From Streptomyces flavochromogenes (GTDB taxonomy: Bacteria > Actinomycetota > Actinomycetes > Streptomycetales > Streptomycetaceae), in contig NZ_JNZO01000034.1 in the NCBI RefSeq assembly GCF_000717595.1, positions 1 to 64,000 on the forward strand: a stretch of 64,000 nt of DNA, given 5' to 3'. The notes under the pieces were generated by a model, which worked only from the letters and a program-made list of their open reading frames with translations, had not been told where the DNA came from and made no database searches. Each line of letters begins with the position of its first letter. Within the stretch, counting starts at the first letter, position 1. Of this stretch, positions 46,459 to 56,352 are shown one piece after another. A program made the translations under genes and the position numbers.

Positions 46459-46498
46459 GAGCCCTCCGGCGGGCCCACGCGGGCCGCCCGGAGGGCTC
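46459..46498 (+). terminator. terminator after the 118-aa hypothetical gene
   Basis: GAGCCCTCCGGCGGGCCC (46459-46476) folds back on GGGCCGCCCGGAGGGCTC (46481-46498) with one slipped position and an ACGC loop, 17 bp after the stop. Confidence 0.75.
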
Positions 46499-46524
46499 CG
46501 TCACGGGTGGCCGAAAAAGCACAC

Positions 46525-46538
46525 CTGGCATATGCCGG
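46525..46538. promoter_or_regulatory. CTGGCATATGCC palindrome upstream of the PrimPol-like gene
   Basis: CTGGCATATGCCGG, with a perfect 10-bp core GGCATATGCC, 90 bp before the downstream ATG. The same core occurs at 54474-54483 before the IclR gene. A shared regulator is possible but unidentified. Confidence 0.45.
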
Positions 46539-46627
46539 GAGGGCACGATACTCCTCACCCTCCCGCTCTGTCCGGAATTCCGTGAACTCTCGGCGACCGA
46601 TCTGTGACAGCCGGTAGACCTGGACAC

Positions 46628-47254
46628 ATGACGACGTGGACGCGCGACGAGACCCAGCACGACATCTTCCGGTTCCTCCGGGAGGGCGACGAGGGGCGTC
46701 ACCAGACCGCCCGGGTGACCGCCGACGGTGCCTCCTGGCTCGCCTCCGCCACCGGAAGCCGGGAAGCCGCGCTGACCCGCTGGGAGTCCCGGCCGGACTC
46801 CCCCGCGGCGCTGCCCTGCGGGGCCGTCTTCGACGTCGTCAACGTGGACCCGGTCTTCGGGCGCCGCATGCTGGACCGGCTGTGGGAGGAGGGGCCCGGC
46901 TCGGGGCCCGTCGCGGTGCACCGGGGCCGGATGATGCTGTTCGCCGCGCCGGGCACGGCCCAGCGGCTGCCGGCCCTGCTCGACTGGGAGGAGTGGGGTG
47001 ATGCCGTCCCCCGGCCGCTCTGTCATGGCATCGGGGACGCGGTGACCGTGCCGCCACTGGTGCCGTCCGGTCCCGCAGGACCCCGCTGGGTGGTGGCGCC
47101 CGACACCCGGAACCCCTGGCTGCCCGGGCCGGAGGTCGTGCTCTGGGCCTGCGTGCGGGCCGTCCGGGCGGCTTCCGCCGCCGACGTGCGGGTATCGATT
47201 TTTCCTCCCGCCGATCCGGGTGCTAATGTCTACGACGTCAGCAGGCGCCGCTAG
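46628..47254 (+). CDS. PrimPol-N-terminal-like hypothetical protein
   Basis: 208 aa. ASWLASATGSREAALTRWESRP, DVVNVDPVFGRRMLDRLWEEGPG, RMMLFAAPGTAQRLPALLDWEEWG and LCHGIGDAVTVPPLVPSG resemble the stand-alone N-terminal bifunctional primase/polymerase-like proteins of streptomycetes, but I see no clear catalytic triad, so activity is doubtful. ATG 46628 is taken; a GTG eight codons upstream is possible. The stop codon TAG (47252-47254) lies inside the tRNA-Lys acceptor region, and the last codons overlap the tRNA promoter. Confidence 0.65.
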   Translation: MTTWTRDETQHDIFRFLREGDEGRHQTARVTADGASWLASATGSREAALTRWESRPDSPAALPCGAVFDVVNVDPVFGRRMLDRLWEEGPGSGPVAVHRGRMMLFAAPGTAQRLPALLDWEEWGDAVPRPLCHGIGDAVTVPPLVPSGPAGPRWVVAPDTRNPWLPGPEVVLWACVRAVRAASAADVRVSIFPPADPGANVYDVSRRR

Positions 47255-47318
47255 CTCAGTTGGTTAGAGCAGCTGACTCTTAATCAGCGGGTCCGGGGTT
47301 CGAGTCCCTGGCGGCGCA
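47245..47318 (+). tRNA. tRNA-Lys (anticodon CTT), copy 1
   Basis: 74 nt. Acceptor GCGCCGC/GCGGCGC, D-arm TAGCTCAGTTGGTTAGAGCA, anticodon stem-loop GCTGA-CTCTTAA-TCAGC (CTT), T-arm with GGTTCGAGTCC, discriminator A; CCA not encoded. A -10-like TAATGT lies at 47224-47229. The first ten bases are also the 3' end of the upstream coding sequence. Identical in sequence to copy 2. Confidence 0.96.
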
Positions 47319-47324
47319 CCGACA

Positions 47325-47358
47325 GAAGAAGCCCCTCGCGCAAGCGAGGGGCTTCTTC
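47325..47358 (+). terminator. tRNA-Lys copy 1 terminator
   Basis: GAAGAAGCCCCTCGC (47325-47339), GCAA loop, GCGAGGGGCTTCTTC (47344-47358): a 15-bp perfect stem six bases after the tRNA, followed by GTGTTCCC. Nearly the same hairpin follows tRNA-Lys copy 2. Confidence 0.85.
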
Positions 47359-47401
47359 GTGTTCCCGGCGCGTTCCCGGTGCTGTTCCCGGTCCCGGCCG
47401 C

Positions 47402-48652
47402 TCAGTCGACGGCGGGCGGCGTGATCCTGACCGTCCAGGCACCCGTCCCGGTGCGTTCCGTGACCTCCACCCGTACCCCCGTCCCGGGCACGGTGAACGT
47501 CTCGCCCTCCTCCAGCGGGGCGTCCGCCAGCGGCGGGTAGACCGAGCGCTCCCAGCAGGCCTCGGTACGCGGGTGCGCGTCGACGACCTCGACGGGGCCG
47601 TCGCCGGAGGCCGCGCTGCCCCGGACCCGGTAGACGAGGACACCCTCGGTGCAGGTCTCGGCGTTGTTCCCGGCGCTGCCCCGGGCCTCGACCGCGAGGA
47701 CGCTGTCGGGGCCCGTGCGGACCACGGCGAGCCGGGTGCCGAGGCTTGCGCCGGGCGCCGGCTGGGTGTCGGTCGGTTCCAGGCTCACCATCCGGGGACC
47801 CGTCCCCTGGACGCAGGCGATCTGGGCGCTGGAGAGCCAGCCGAGCTTCCACTTGTGCCAGCCGAAGAGGTCCGGGGAGAGCCCGAACTGGCTGCCCATG
47901 ACGTCCCAGTCACCCACATGGGTGTCCCAGTCGCCCTTGCCGTCCGCAGGACGGTGGTAGAGGTCGGGCAGGTCGAAGACGTGCCCGGTCTCGTGGGCCA
48001 GGACGTTCCGGTCGGGCGGATGCCGCTCGAAGACGGTGACGACCCGCTTGATCTCGGTGCCGTCGACCTCCATCGGCTTCTCGAGGTTCACGACCTTGGT
48101 CGCGTCGGAGTCCACGCCGGGCGCGTCCGGGTCGGCGACCAGGTAGACGATGTCGTACCGGGAGAAGTCGACGCTCGCGTCGGCGGCGCCGATCGCGTCC
48201 CGGAGGTAGGCGGCGCGCTGCCCGGCGTCCCAGTCACGCCGTATGTCGTACGCGCTCGACTCCTTCGGCATCGGGGTCCAGACGCGCTGGGGGTGCGGGC
48301 GCAGGAGGAAGCGCCCGTAGGAGGCGCGGGTGAAGTACTCGCTGGTGGCGGGGAAGTGGTCGGCGGCCAGTTCGGCCGGATCGGTGAGCGGCTCGGAGTC
48401 CGGGAACGACAGGAAGATCATGACCGCGTCGAGGGTGTGGTCGGGGCGCGGATACGACCTGTTCCAGGTGTCGAGCCCGAGCGAGTGATGGGCCGCGGTA
48501 CGGGGCAGGGCGCAGGGACTCCCCGCGGGGGCGCCGACGGCGGGGCCGGCGACGAGCCCGGTGGCGGCCAGGGCGGCGAACGAGGTGAGGGCCGCCGCGC
48601 CGGCGCGGAGCCGCGAGCGGTCCACTCCCCCGGGTGGCTGCTGACCCCTCAC
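47402..48652 (-). CDS. secreted M6-family zinc metalloprotease
   Basis: 416 aa. Signal peptide ~1-40 (LTSFAALAATGLVAGPAVGA). Zn site His220-Glu221-x2-His224 in LAHETGHVFDLPDLY, as in M6/immune-inhibitor-A-like metalloproteases; FGWHKWKLGWLSSAQI follows, also typical of the family. The C-terminal ~110 residues form a beta-rich domain (VEVVDAHPRTEACWERSVYPP ...). The GTG start at 48652 is chosen for GGAGG six bases upstream; in-frame alternatives exist on both sides. Transcribed divergently from cdgA. Confidence 0.85.
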   Translation of the reverse strand: MRGQQPPGGVDRSRLRAGAAALTSFAALAATGLVAGPAVGAPAGSPCALPRTAAHHSLGLDTWNRSYPRPDHTLDAVMIFLSFPDSEPLTDPAELAADHFPATSEYFTRASYGRFLLRPHPQRVWTPMPKESSAYDIRRDWDAGQRAAYLRDAIGAADASVDFSRYDIVYLVADPDAPGVDSDATKVVNLEKPMEVDGTEIKRVVTVFERHPPDRNVLAHETGHVFDLPDLYHRPADGKGDWDTHVGDWDVMGSQFGLSPDLFGWHKWKLGWLSSAQIACVQGTGPRMVSLEPTDTQPAPGASLGTRLAVVRTGPDSVLAVEARGSAGNNAETCTEGVLVYRVRGSAASGDGPVEVVDAHPRTEACWERSVYPPLADAPLEEGETFTVPGTGVRVEVTERTGTGAWTVRITPPAVD

Positions 48653-49008
48653 GTGGACCTCCGGATCGGGAATGCGGGACACTCCACCCACCTTGTGACG
48701 ATTTGCGGCGTTTCGCACGTTTCCGCTGCCCCGGTCGGGTGAGGGTGCGCCACGCGGTCGACGCGACACGAGCGCGCTTCAGCTCACGGAAAGTCACATT
48801 CGGTCACGTCGGCATCGACCCGTGTCAGACCCGCGCAGAAACGATCGGGCGGGGTGGGGCGGTGGCCGGTCTCACAGCGGCGGCCACTCCCCGCCGGCGC
48901 CTCGAAGCTGGAAGGCTCCCCCGTACGGGCTCTATGATCGGCACACTCTTCCTTGGCCGACCGTCCCGACCACATGTGACCGGCCCGACTGCACTACGGG
49001 AGCGAGCG
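48653..49008. other. divergent promoter region of the M6 protease and cdgA
   Basis: 356 bp. CTCACGGAAAGTCAC at 48783-48797 has the TnAC-N5-GTnA spacing of BldD boxes but misses two central consensus bases. No gene is evident. Confidence 0.4.
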
Positions 49009-50964
49009 GTGAGCGGAACCCCCGAAGGACCGGTGCACCCAGAGCCGCCGGAGACGCGCGCGGCGGAATCCGCACTCACGGAGCGTCACCCCCCGTACGG
49101 CGCCGAGCCACGTGTCGGCTGCTCCCCCTCCGAACTCCGGGACTACCGCGCCGCGTTCCGCGTCGCCCAGCTCGCCATGGCCGTCATCGACCAGGACGGC
49201 GTCGTCGTCGCGGCCAACGACTCCTTCGGCACCCTCCTCGGTGCCGAGCCCGAGGCGCTCCGGGAGCAGGCCGCCGCCGACCTCGTCGACCTCGCGTCCG
49301 ACGGGCGCACCTGGCACGCGTACCGCGAGGTGCTGCGCGGCAGGCGCTCCCGCTTCCGCTGCACCCGCCGCCTCAAGCACGCCGACGGGCGCTCACTGTG
49401 GGCCGAGGTCACCGTCGCCCCCGTGCCCGACAGCCGGCGCGTTCTGCTGTCGATCGCGGACATCAGCGACCGGCGCGAGCTCCAGGCGCGGCTGCGGCAC
49501 CTCCAGATGCACGACCCGGTCACCCGGCTGCCCAACCGCGCCCTGTTCTTCGAGCGCCTCTCGGCGGCTCTGGAGGCCTCGGCGCAGGACGCGGCGGACG
49601 TCGCGAGCGCCGCGGCCATCGCGGGCACCGCGAGCGCCTCGGCCCCCGCCGCCACGAGGGGCGCGGCGTGCCCGGGCGGGACGGTCAGTTCGTCGTACGA
49701 GTCGTACGGGTATGGCAGAACAGGGCGGATCGGTCTCTGCTACCTCGATCTCGACGGATTCAAGGCCGTCAACGACACCCTCGGCCACCGCGTCGGCGAC
49801 CGGCTCCTCGCCGCCGTCGCCGCACGCCTCACGGAGTGCGCGGACAGCGACGGATACACCCGCAGCGGCGGCCATCTCGTGGCGCGGCTCGGCGGTGACG
49901 AGTTCGCGATCCTGGTCGAGGAGTCCACCGGCACGGAGCAACTCGCCGATCTGGCCCGCTCGGTGCTGTGCGCGCTCCAGAGGCCCTTCGACCTGGGCGG
50001 CCAGCGGCTCTCGGTCTCCGCCTCGATCGGTGTGGTCGAGCGCTCCGGGTCCGGCACGACGGCGACGGCCCTGATGCAGGACGCCGACACCACGCTGTAC
50101 TGGGCGAAGGCGGACGGCAAGGCCCGCTGGACCCGCTTCGACCCGGAGCGCAACGCGCACCGGATGACCCGGCAGGCGCTCTCCTCCACCCTGCGCCCGG
50201 CCGTGGAGCGCGGGGAGTTCGCCCTGGAGTACCAGCCGCTGGTGGATCTGGCGGACGGCGCGGTGCGCGGGGTGGAGGCGCTGGTGCGCTGGAACCACCC
50301 GCAGTTCGGCGTCCTTCCGCCGAATCGGTTCGTCGGGATCGCCGAGGAGGACGGCTCCATCGTGGAGCTCGGCCGCTGGGTGCTGCGCACGGCCTGCCGG
50401 CAGGCCCGCCAGTGGCAGAAGGACCATCCGCGCGAGCGTCCGATCTTCGTCAGCGTCAACGTGGCGGTGCGTCAGGTCTGGGACTCCGACCTGGTCGCCG
50501 ACGTGGCCGGCATCCTCGCGGAGACGGGGCTCGCCCCGCACCTGCTCCAGCTGGAGCTCACCGAGTCGGCCGTGATGGGATCCGCCGGCCGGCCGCTCCA
50601 GGCGCTCCAGGCGCTCAGCGACATGGGGGTGCGGATCGCGATCGACGACTTCGGCACCGGCTACTCGAACCTGGCCTATCTGAGCCGGCTGCCGGTCTCC
50701 GTGCTCAAGCTGGACGGCTCCTTCGTCCGCGGCTTCCAGGACGAGGAGCACGCCAACCCGGCCGACGAGCTGATCGTCGAGGCGCTGGTGCAGCTGGCGC
50801 ACCGGCTGGGGCTGACGGTCACGGCAGAGTGCGTCGAGACCTCGGGGCAGGCGAGCCGGCTGCGCAGGATCGGCTGCGACACGGGGCAGGGCTGGCTGTA
50901 CTCGCGGGCGGTGACGCCGGAGCGTATCGCGGAGCTGATCGGCACGGAGCCGCTGCCCGTCTGA
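49009..50964 (+). CDS. cdgA: PAS-GGDEF-EAL c-di-GMP turnover protein, CdgA-like
   Basis: 651 aa. PAS domain at ~48-160 (FRVAQLAMAVIDQDGVVVAANDSF). The GGDEF domain follows with intact GGDEF (295-299) in VARLGGDEFAILVEE. The EAL domain (~390-645) has intact Glu423-Ala-Leu425 in GVEALVRWNHP, LELTESAVM, IDDFGTGYSNLAYLSRLPV and ECVETSGQ. Both catalytic motifs are complete, so it could make or break c-di-GMP. In streptomycetes CdgA is a BldD target affecting development. GTG 49009 has GGGAG upstream. A ~55-residue Ala/Ser/Gly-rich insertion sits near residues 188-243 before the GGDEF core. Confidence 0.88.
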   Translation: MSGTPEGPVHPEPPETRAAESALTERHPPYGAEPRVGCSPSELRDYRAAFRVAQLAMAVIDQDGVVVAANDSFGTLLGAEPEALREQAAADLVDLASDGRTWHAYREVLRGRRSRFRCTRRLKHADGRSLWAEVTVAPVPDSRRVLLSIADISDRRELQARLRHLQMHDPVTRLPNRALFFERLSAALEASAQDAADVASAAAIAGTASASAPAATRGAACPGGTVSSSYESYGYGRTGRIGLCYLDLDGFKAVNDTLGHRVGDRLLAAVAARLTECADSDGYTRSGGHLVARLGGDEFAILVEESTGTEQLADLARSVLCALQRPFDLGGQRLSVSASIGVVERSGSGTTATALMQDADTTLYWAKADGKARWTRFDPERNAHRMTRQALSSTLRPAVERGEFALEYQPLVDLADGAVRGVEALVRWNHPQFGVLPPNRFVGIAEEDGSIVELGRWVLRTACRQARQWQKDHPRERPIFVSVNVAVRQVWDSDLVADVAGILAETGLAPHLLQLELTESAVMGSAGRPLQALQALSDMGVRIAIDDFGTGYSNLAYLSRLPVSVLKLDGSFVRGFQDEEHANPADELIVEALVQLAHRLGLTVTAECVETSGQASRLRRIGCDTGQGWLYSRAVTPERIAELIGTEPLPV

Positions 50965-51041
50965 GGCCCGTACGTCGCGCGTACGGGCCCCGGAGTCGGT
51001 GCCGTCTCCGGCCGGGGGCATGGAACTGCCCCCGGCCGGAG
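50965..51041. terminator. double hairpin between converging cdgA and GH18 chitinase
   Basis: Hairpin 1: GGCCCGTACG (50965-50974) with CGTACGGGCC (50980-50989), starting right after the cdgA stop. Hairpin 2: CTCCGGCCGGGGGCA (51006-51020) with TGCCCCCGGCCGGAG (51027-51041). The pair can serve both converging genes. Confidence 0.8.
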
Positions 51042-51110
51042 GGACATTCCGGGCGGGGGCAGTGGTTCATGCGGGGTTCAGCGGGTCACCCGAGGTTCCC
51101 CGGAGCGGCC

Positions 51111-52805
<1,695 letters not shown>

Positions 52806-52887
52806 GTGCGGCCTCCATCGGGGGGAGTGCGGGGGTGGTGCCGTACAGGAGCTGGAGCAGTGATAACCGGCACGTGAACAGTGCGTC

Positions 52888-52920
52888 AATGGTCTGAACC
52901 AGATTGAGGACTAGACCAAT
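52888..52920. promoter_or_regulatory. two DasR-type sites upstream of the GH18 chitinase
   Basis: AATGGTCTGAACCAGA (52888-52903; GGTC-N4-ACC core, 11 of 16 match) and, on the other strand, ATTGGTCTAGTCCTCA (52905-52920; 12 of 16). Adjacent dre-like sites before chitinase promoters are known in streptomycetes. The rest of 52806-53102 holds no gene. Confidence 0.78.
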
Positions 52921-53102
52921 TCGAGGGAGAAAGGCCTCGTCAGAGGCGCGCAGCATAAAACGGAACCGCCCGCCACCATCGGTGACGAGCGGTTTAAGGT
53001 TCACTTAGGGGTGGGGCGGGGACGGATCCGTGCAGGAACCAACCGGCCTTCGGGACCAGGGTTTTTACCCGGCCGCCCCCGGCCCGGAACAGGTGTCGCG
53101 AC

Positions 53103-54176
53103 CTACTCCTCCGGGAGCTCGGGGAGTTCGTACGCGTCCGCGATGAGCTCGTAGCTCCGCAGCCGCGCCTCCCCGCCGTGCGCGTTGGCCGTGATCATCA
53201 GCTCGTCCGCGCCCGTCCGCTTCCTGAGGTCGTCCAGGCCGGTGCGGACCTCGTCGGGGGTGCCGTACACGATGTTCGCCAGCCAGTCGTTCACGAACTC
53301 CCGCTCGGCGGGGCTGTACCCGTACGCCTCCGCCTCCTCCGGCGTCGGCACGAGACCGGGCCGGCCGGTGCGCAGCCGCAGCATCGCGAGGGCGCCGGAG
53401 AGGACCTGACGGCGGGCCTGCGCCGCCTCGTCGGCGGCGAGCGCCGAGACGCCGATCATCGCGTACGGCGCGTCGAGCACCCCGGAGGGCCGGAAGGACT
53501 CCCGGTAGAGGTCGAGCGCCGGGATCGTGTTCCTGGCCGAGAAGTGATGGGCGAACGCGAAGGGCAGCCCCAGCAGGCCGGCGAGGCGCGCGCTGAAACC
53601 GGACGAGCCGAGCAGCCAGATCGGCGGCCGGCCCTTCGGGCCCTGCACCGGGCCCGGCACGGCGTGGATCCGGGCGTACCGGTGGCCGTCCGGGAAGTCG
53701 TCGTCCAGGAACCGGGTCAGCTCGGCGAGCTGCTCCGGGAAGTCGTCGGCGCCCTCGTTCAGCGTGGCGGTGCGGCGCAGTGCCGCCGCGGTCGCCCCGT
53801 CGGTGCCGGGCGCCCGCCCGAGGCCGAGGTCGATCCGTCCCGGGGCGAAGGCCTCCAGGGTGCCGAACTGCTCGGCGATGACCAGCGGGGCGTGGTTGGG
53901 CAGCATGACGCCGCCCGAGCCGAGGCGGATGCGCCGGGTGTGGGCGGCGAGGTGGGCGAGGATCACCGCCGGGGACGAGGAGGCGACGCCGGGCATGGAG
54001 TGGTGTTCGGCCACCCAGTGCCGGTGGAAGCCGCGCCGCTCGGCGAGCCTGCTCAGCTCGACGCTGGTGGCGAGCGCCTGGGTCGCGGTCCTGCCGCTGC
54101 CGACGGTCACCAGGTCCAGCACGGACAGCGGCACGGGCGCGGAGCCCCGCGCCTCTCCTCGAATAGCGTCGGTCAC
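53103..54176 (-). CDS. LLM-class flavin-dependent oxidoreductase (luciferase-like)
   Basis: 357 aa TIM-barrel F420/FMN-type luciferase-like monooxygenase. Landmarks: RRGFHRHWVAEHHSMPGVASSSP, IRLGSGGVMLPNHAPLVIAEQFGTL and RIDLGLGRAPGTD at the N-terminus, typical of the alkanal-monooxygenase-like subgroup; IWLLGSSGFSARLAGLLGLPFAFAHHF in the second half. The substrate is unknown. GTG 54176 is preceded by AGGAGGG. Transcribed divergently from the IclR gene over 434 bp. Confidence 0.88.
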   Translation of the reverse strand: MTDAIRGEARGSAPVPLSVLDLVTVGSGRTATQALATSVELSRLAERRGFHRHWVAEHHSMPGVASSSPAVILAHLAAHTRRIRLGSGGVMLPNHAPLVIAEQFGTLEAFAPGRIDLGLGRAPGTDGATAAALRRTATLNEGADDFPEQLAELTRFLDDDFPDGHRYARIHAVPGPVQGPKGRPPIWLLGSSGFSARLAGLLGLPFAFAHHFSARNTIPALDLYRESFRPSGVLDAPYAMIGVSALAADEAAQARRQVLSGALAMLRLRTGRPGLVPTPEEAEAYGYSPAEREFVNDWLANIVYGTPDEVRTGLDDLRKRTGADELMITANAHGGEARLRSYELIADAYELPELPEE

Positions 54177-54610
54177 CTTCGGGACCCTCCTCGGCACACG
54201 TACGGACTCATGAACGACTCATGGATCGGCTGAACGACCCGTGGATCGGCGTGGACTCGATGACAACAGGAGGGTGTCTCCGTTTATTCCGGCGGTTCCG
54301 CGCGGGCTTTCCGATGCTTCTCGGCCACTCCATGGGGCCGGAAGGCGGCCGGAACGACCGCTACCGCGTCCGTTTCCCCATAAAAAATCTCACGTTCTCC
54401 CAGGGCCGAACGCATGGGCGAATCCCCTCACGCACGGCCCTGACCTGAGACTCTCCGGGCCACTCATGACCTGGGCATATGCCAGAGTGGTGCGTCCAAG
54501 GCCAGGGCCCGGATGCTCCGCATCATTCTCGCCAACAGCCGCCCCGTAAACGGCGCTTGGCGGCTATCGTGGTACGAAAGCTTGCGGTCACAACCTGGTA
54601 GGGGGAAACC
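54177..54610. other. divergent control region of the LLM oxidoreductase and IclR genes
   Basis: 434 bp without a gene. A 20-bp tandem duplication lies at 54211-54230/54231-54250 (TGAACGACTCATGGATCGGC, second copy with two changes). The palindrome at 54471-54485 is listed separately. Local AT-rich stretch CCCCATAAAAAATCTCACG at 54376-54394. Confidence 0.6.
54471..54485. promoter_or_regulatory. CTGGGCATATGCCAG palindrome upstream of the IclR gene
   Basis: Core GGCATATGCC is perfect; the arms CTGG/CCAG are offset by one base. It lies 125 bp before the IclR start and is a candidate operator. The same core is found at 46527-46536. Confidence 0.5.
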
Positions 54611-55369
54611 GTGGCGCTGAAGCCCGAGCCCACCGCGCCGTTCCACTCGGTGCAATACGCCTTGCGCGTCCTCGAGACGATCTCACGGCACGGTGGCGGA
54701 GTGACAGACGTCCAGATCGCGCGCGAAGCCGGCCTGCCCGTGGCCCACCTCTCCTCACTGCTCCTCATGCTCCGCCGTGAGGGGTACGTCGAGCAGGTCG
54801 CCGACGGCGCGTACGTGATCGGGGACTCCCTCGTCCTCCTCGGCTCCGGCATGACCCGCCGGGAAGCCCTGGAGGCGAAGCTCCAGGAGACCCTGACCGA
54901 GCTGCGCGACTCCGTCGGCGCGGCGGTCTACATCAGCCGGTACATCGACGGCGAGGTGAAGATCACCCAGTTCGCCGACGGTCCGCGTACGCCCAAGGTC
55001 AACGAGTGGGTCGACTTCCGCTCGGCCGCGCACGCCAGCGCGGTCGGCAAGTGCCTGCTCACCCAGCTCGACCAGAACGGACGCCGGGACCACCTGTCCC
55101 GGCACAAGATCGCCCGGCTGACCTCCCGGACGATCACCAACGAGCGGATCCTCTTCTCCAAGCTGGACAGCCAGCCGCCGACCGTCCCGGTGCTCGACCT
55201 CCAGGAGTACGCGGTGGGCACGGTCTGCGCGGCCGTTCCCCTGACGGCCGGCTCCGCCGTGGGCTGCCTGGCCCTCTCCCTGCCGATCGAGCACGCCCAC
55301 CGGCTGCGCGCGGCGGCGGACACGCTGAACCGGCGGGCGGCGCCGGTGGTCATGGCGCTGGCGATCTGA
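54611..55369 (+). CDS. IclR-family transcriptional regulator
   Basis: 252 aa. Winged HTH at ~12-70 (QYALRVLETISRHGGGVTDVQIAREAGLPVAHLSSLLLMLRREGYV). The effector-binding GAF-like domain covers ~85-250 (AAVYISRYIDGEVKITQFADGPR; RSAAHASAVGKCLLTQL; EYAVGTVCAAVPLTAGSAVGCLALSLP). GTG 54611 follows GGGGGA. A palindrome upstream suggests autoregulation, and the divergent flavin oxidoreductase may be its target. Confidence 0.88.
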   Translation: MALKPEPTAPFHSVQYALRVLETISRHGGGVTDVQIAREAGLPVAHLSSLLLMLRREGYVEQVADGAYVIGDSLVLLGSGMTRREALEAKLQETLTELRDSVGAAVYISRYIDGEVKITQFADGPRTPKVNEWVDFRSAAHASAVGKCLLTQLDQNGRRDHLSRHKIARLTSRTITNERILFSKLDSQPPTVPVLDLQEYAVGTVCAAVPLTAGSAVGCLALSLPIEHAHRLRAAADTLNRRAAPVVMALAI

Positions 55370-55497
55370 GAGACCCCGGGCCCCGGGAAGCCGAGGAGAC
55401 ACGCGGCATCCGGGGCATTCGGGGGTCCCGACGGCGCGGCCGCGCGGGCTGGTCATGAGCACCCCGCGGGACCGGGTAGTATTTTCTCTGTCAGCAG

Positions 55498-55571
55498 GCG
55501 CCGCTAGCTCAGTTGGTTAGAGCAGCTGACTCTTAATCAGCGGGTCCGGGGTTCGAGTCCCTGGCGGCGCA
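55498..55571 (+). tRNA. tRNA-Lys (anticodon CTT), copy 2
   Basis: Identical over 74 nt to copy 1 at 47245-47318. A -10-like TAGTAT lies at 55477-55482, the same 16-base distance to the tRNA as in copy 1, and both are preceded by GTCAGCAG. Confidence 0.96.
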
Positions 55572-55577
55572 CAGACG

Positions 55578-55611
55578 GAAGAAGCCCCTCGCGGAAGCGG
55601 GGGGCTTCTTC
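55578..55611 (+). terminator. tRNA-Lys copy 2 terminator
   Basis: GAAGAAGCCCCTCGC (55578-55592) with GCGGGGGGCTTCTTC (55597-55611), GGAA loop; like the copy-1 hairpin with two changes. Confidence 0.82.
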
Positions 55612-55631
55612 GTGTTCGCTGTGGACCAGGC

Positions 55632-55688
55632 GGTGTGGTGCCGCTCGGGCCGGACCAGCCGAGGGCCCGGCCCGAGCGGCACCACACC
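55632..55688 (-). terminator. terminator of the NarL-type two-component operon
   Basis: A 22-bp perfect stem (55632-55653 with 55667-55688; arms begin GGTGTGGTGCCGCTC) and 13-base loop, immediately next to the response-regulator stop codon at 55690. Confidence 0.88.
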
Positions 55689-55689
55689 C

Positions 55690-56352
55690 CTAGGCCCGGA
55701 GGTAGGTCAGGACGGCGAGGACCCGGCGGTGGGTGTCCTCGGCCGGGGGCAGATCCAGCTTCGCCAGGATGTTGCCGATGTGCTTGCCGACGGCGGCCTC
55801 GGTCACGACCAGGCGGCGGGCGATCGCACCGTTCGAATGGCCCTCCGCGACCAGGCCCAGGACCTCGCGCTCGCGCGGGGTCAGCGCCTCCAGCGGATCG
55901 CGGTGCCGGCGCAGCAGCTGCCGTACGACCTCGGGGTCGACGACCGTCCCGCCGTCCGCGACCCGGGCGAGCGCGTCGAGGAACTCCTCCACCTGACCGA
56001 CCCTGTCCTTGAGCAGATAGCCGACGCCGGTGCCGTCGCCCGCGTCGAGCAGATCGGCGGCGTAGCTGCGCTGCACGTACTGGCTGAGGACGAGGACCGG
56101 CAGGGCGGGGCGCTCGGCGCGGAGCGCGACGGCGGCGCGCAGCCCCTCGTCCTGGAAACCGGGCGGCATCCGGACGTCGGTCACGACGACGTCCGGATCG
56201 TGGGCGGTGACCGCCTCGCGCAGCGCGTCGGCGTCCTCGACGGCGGCGACGACCTCGTGGCCGAAGCGGGCCAGGAGCCCGATCAGCCCCTCCCGGAGGA
56301 GGACGCTGTCCTCGGCGAGGACGACGCGGAGCGTTCGCTCAGTGCGGGGCAT
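55690..56352 (-). CDS. NarL/FixJ-family response regulator
   Basis: 220 aa. Receiver domain 1-125 with acidic pocket (LAEDS), phosphorylation site Asp59 in VVVTDVRMPP and Lys in YLLKDRV. The LuxR-type HTH is at ~155-215 (LTPREREVLGLVAEGHSNGAIARRLVVTEAAVGKHIGNILAKL). ATG 56352 lies 70 bp inside the kinase 3' end, so translation is coupled. Target genes unknown. Confidence 0.9.
   Translation of the reverse strand: MPRTERTLRVVLAEDSVLLREGLIGLLARFGHEVVAAVEDADALREAVTAHDPDVVVTDVRMPPGFQDEGLRAAVALRAERPALPVLVLSQYVQRSYAADLLDAGDGTGVGYLLKDRVGQVEEFLDALARVADGGTVVDPEVVRQLLRRHRDPLEALTPREREVLGLVAEGHSNGAIARRLVVTEAAVGKHIGNILAKLDLPPAEDTHRRVLAVLTYLRA

Noticed and set aside
48783..48797. BldD box before cdgA
   Set aside because: Only the outer TnAC/GTnA bases fit; two central consensus bases are wrong. 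Mentioned in the region entry but not called as a site.
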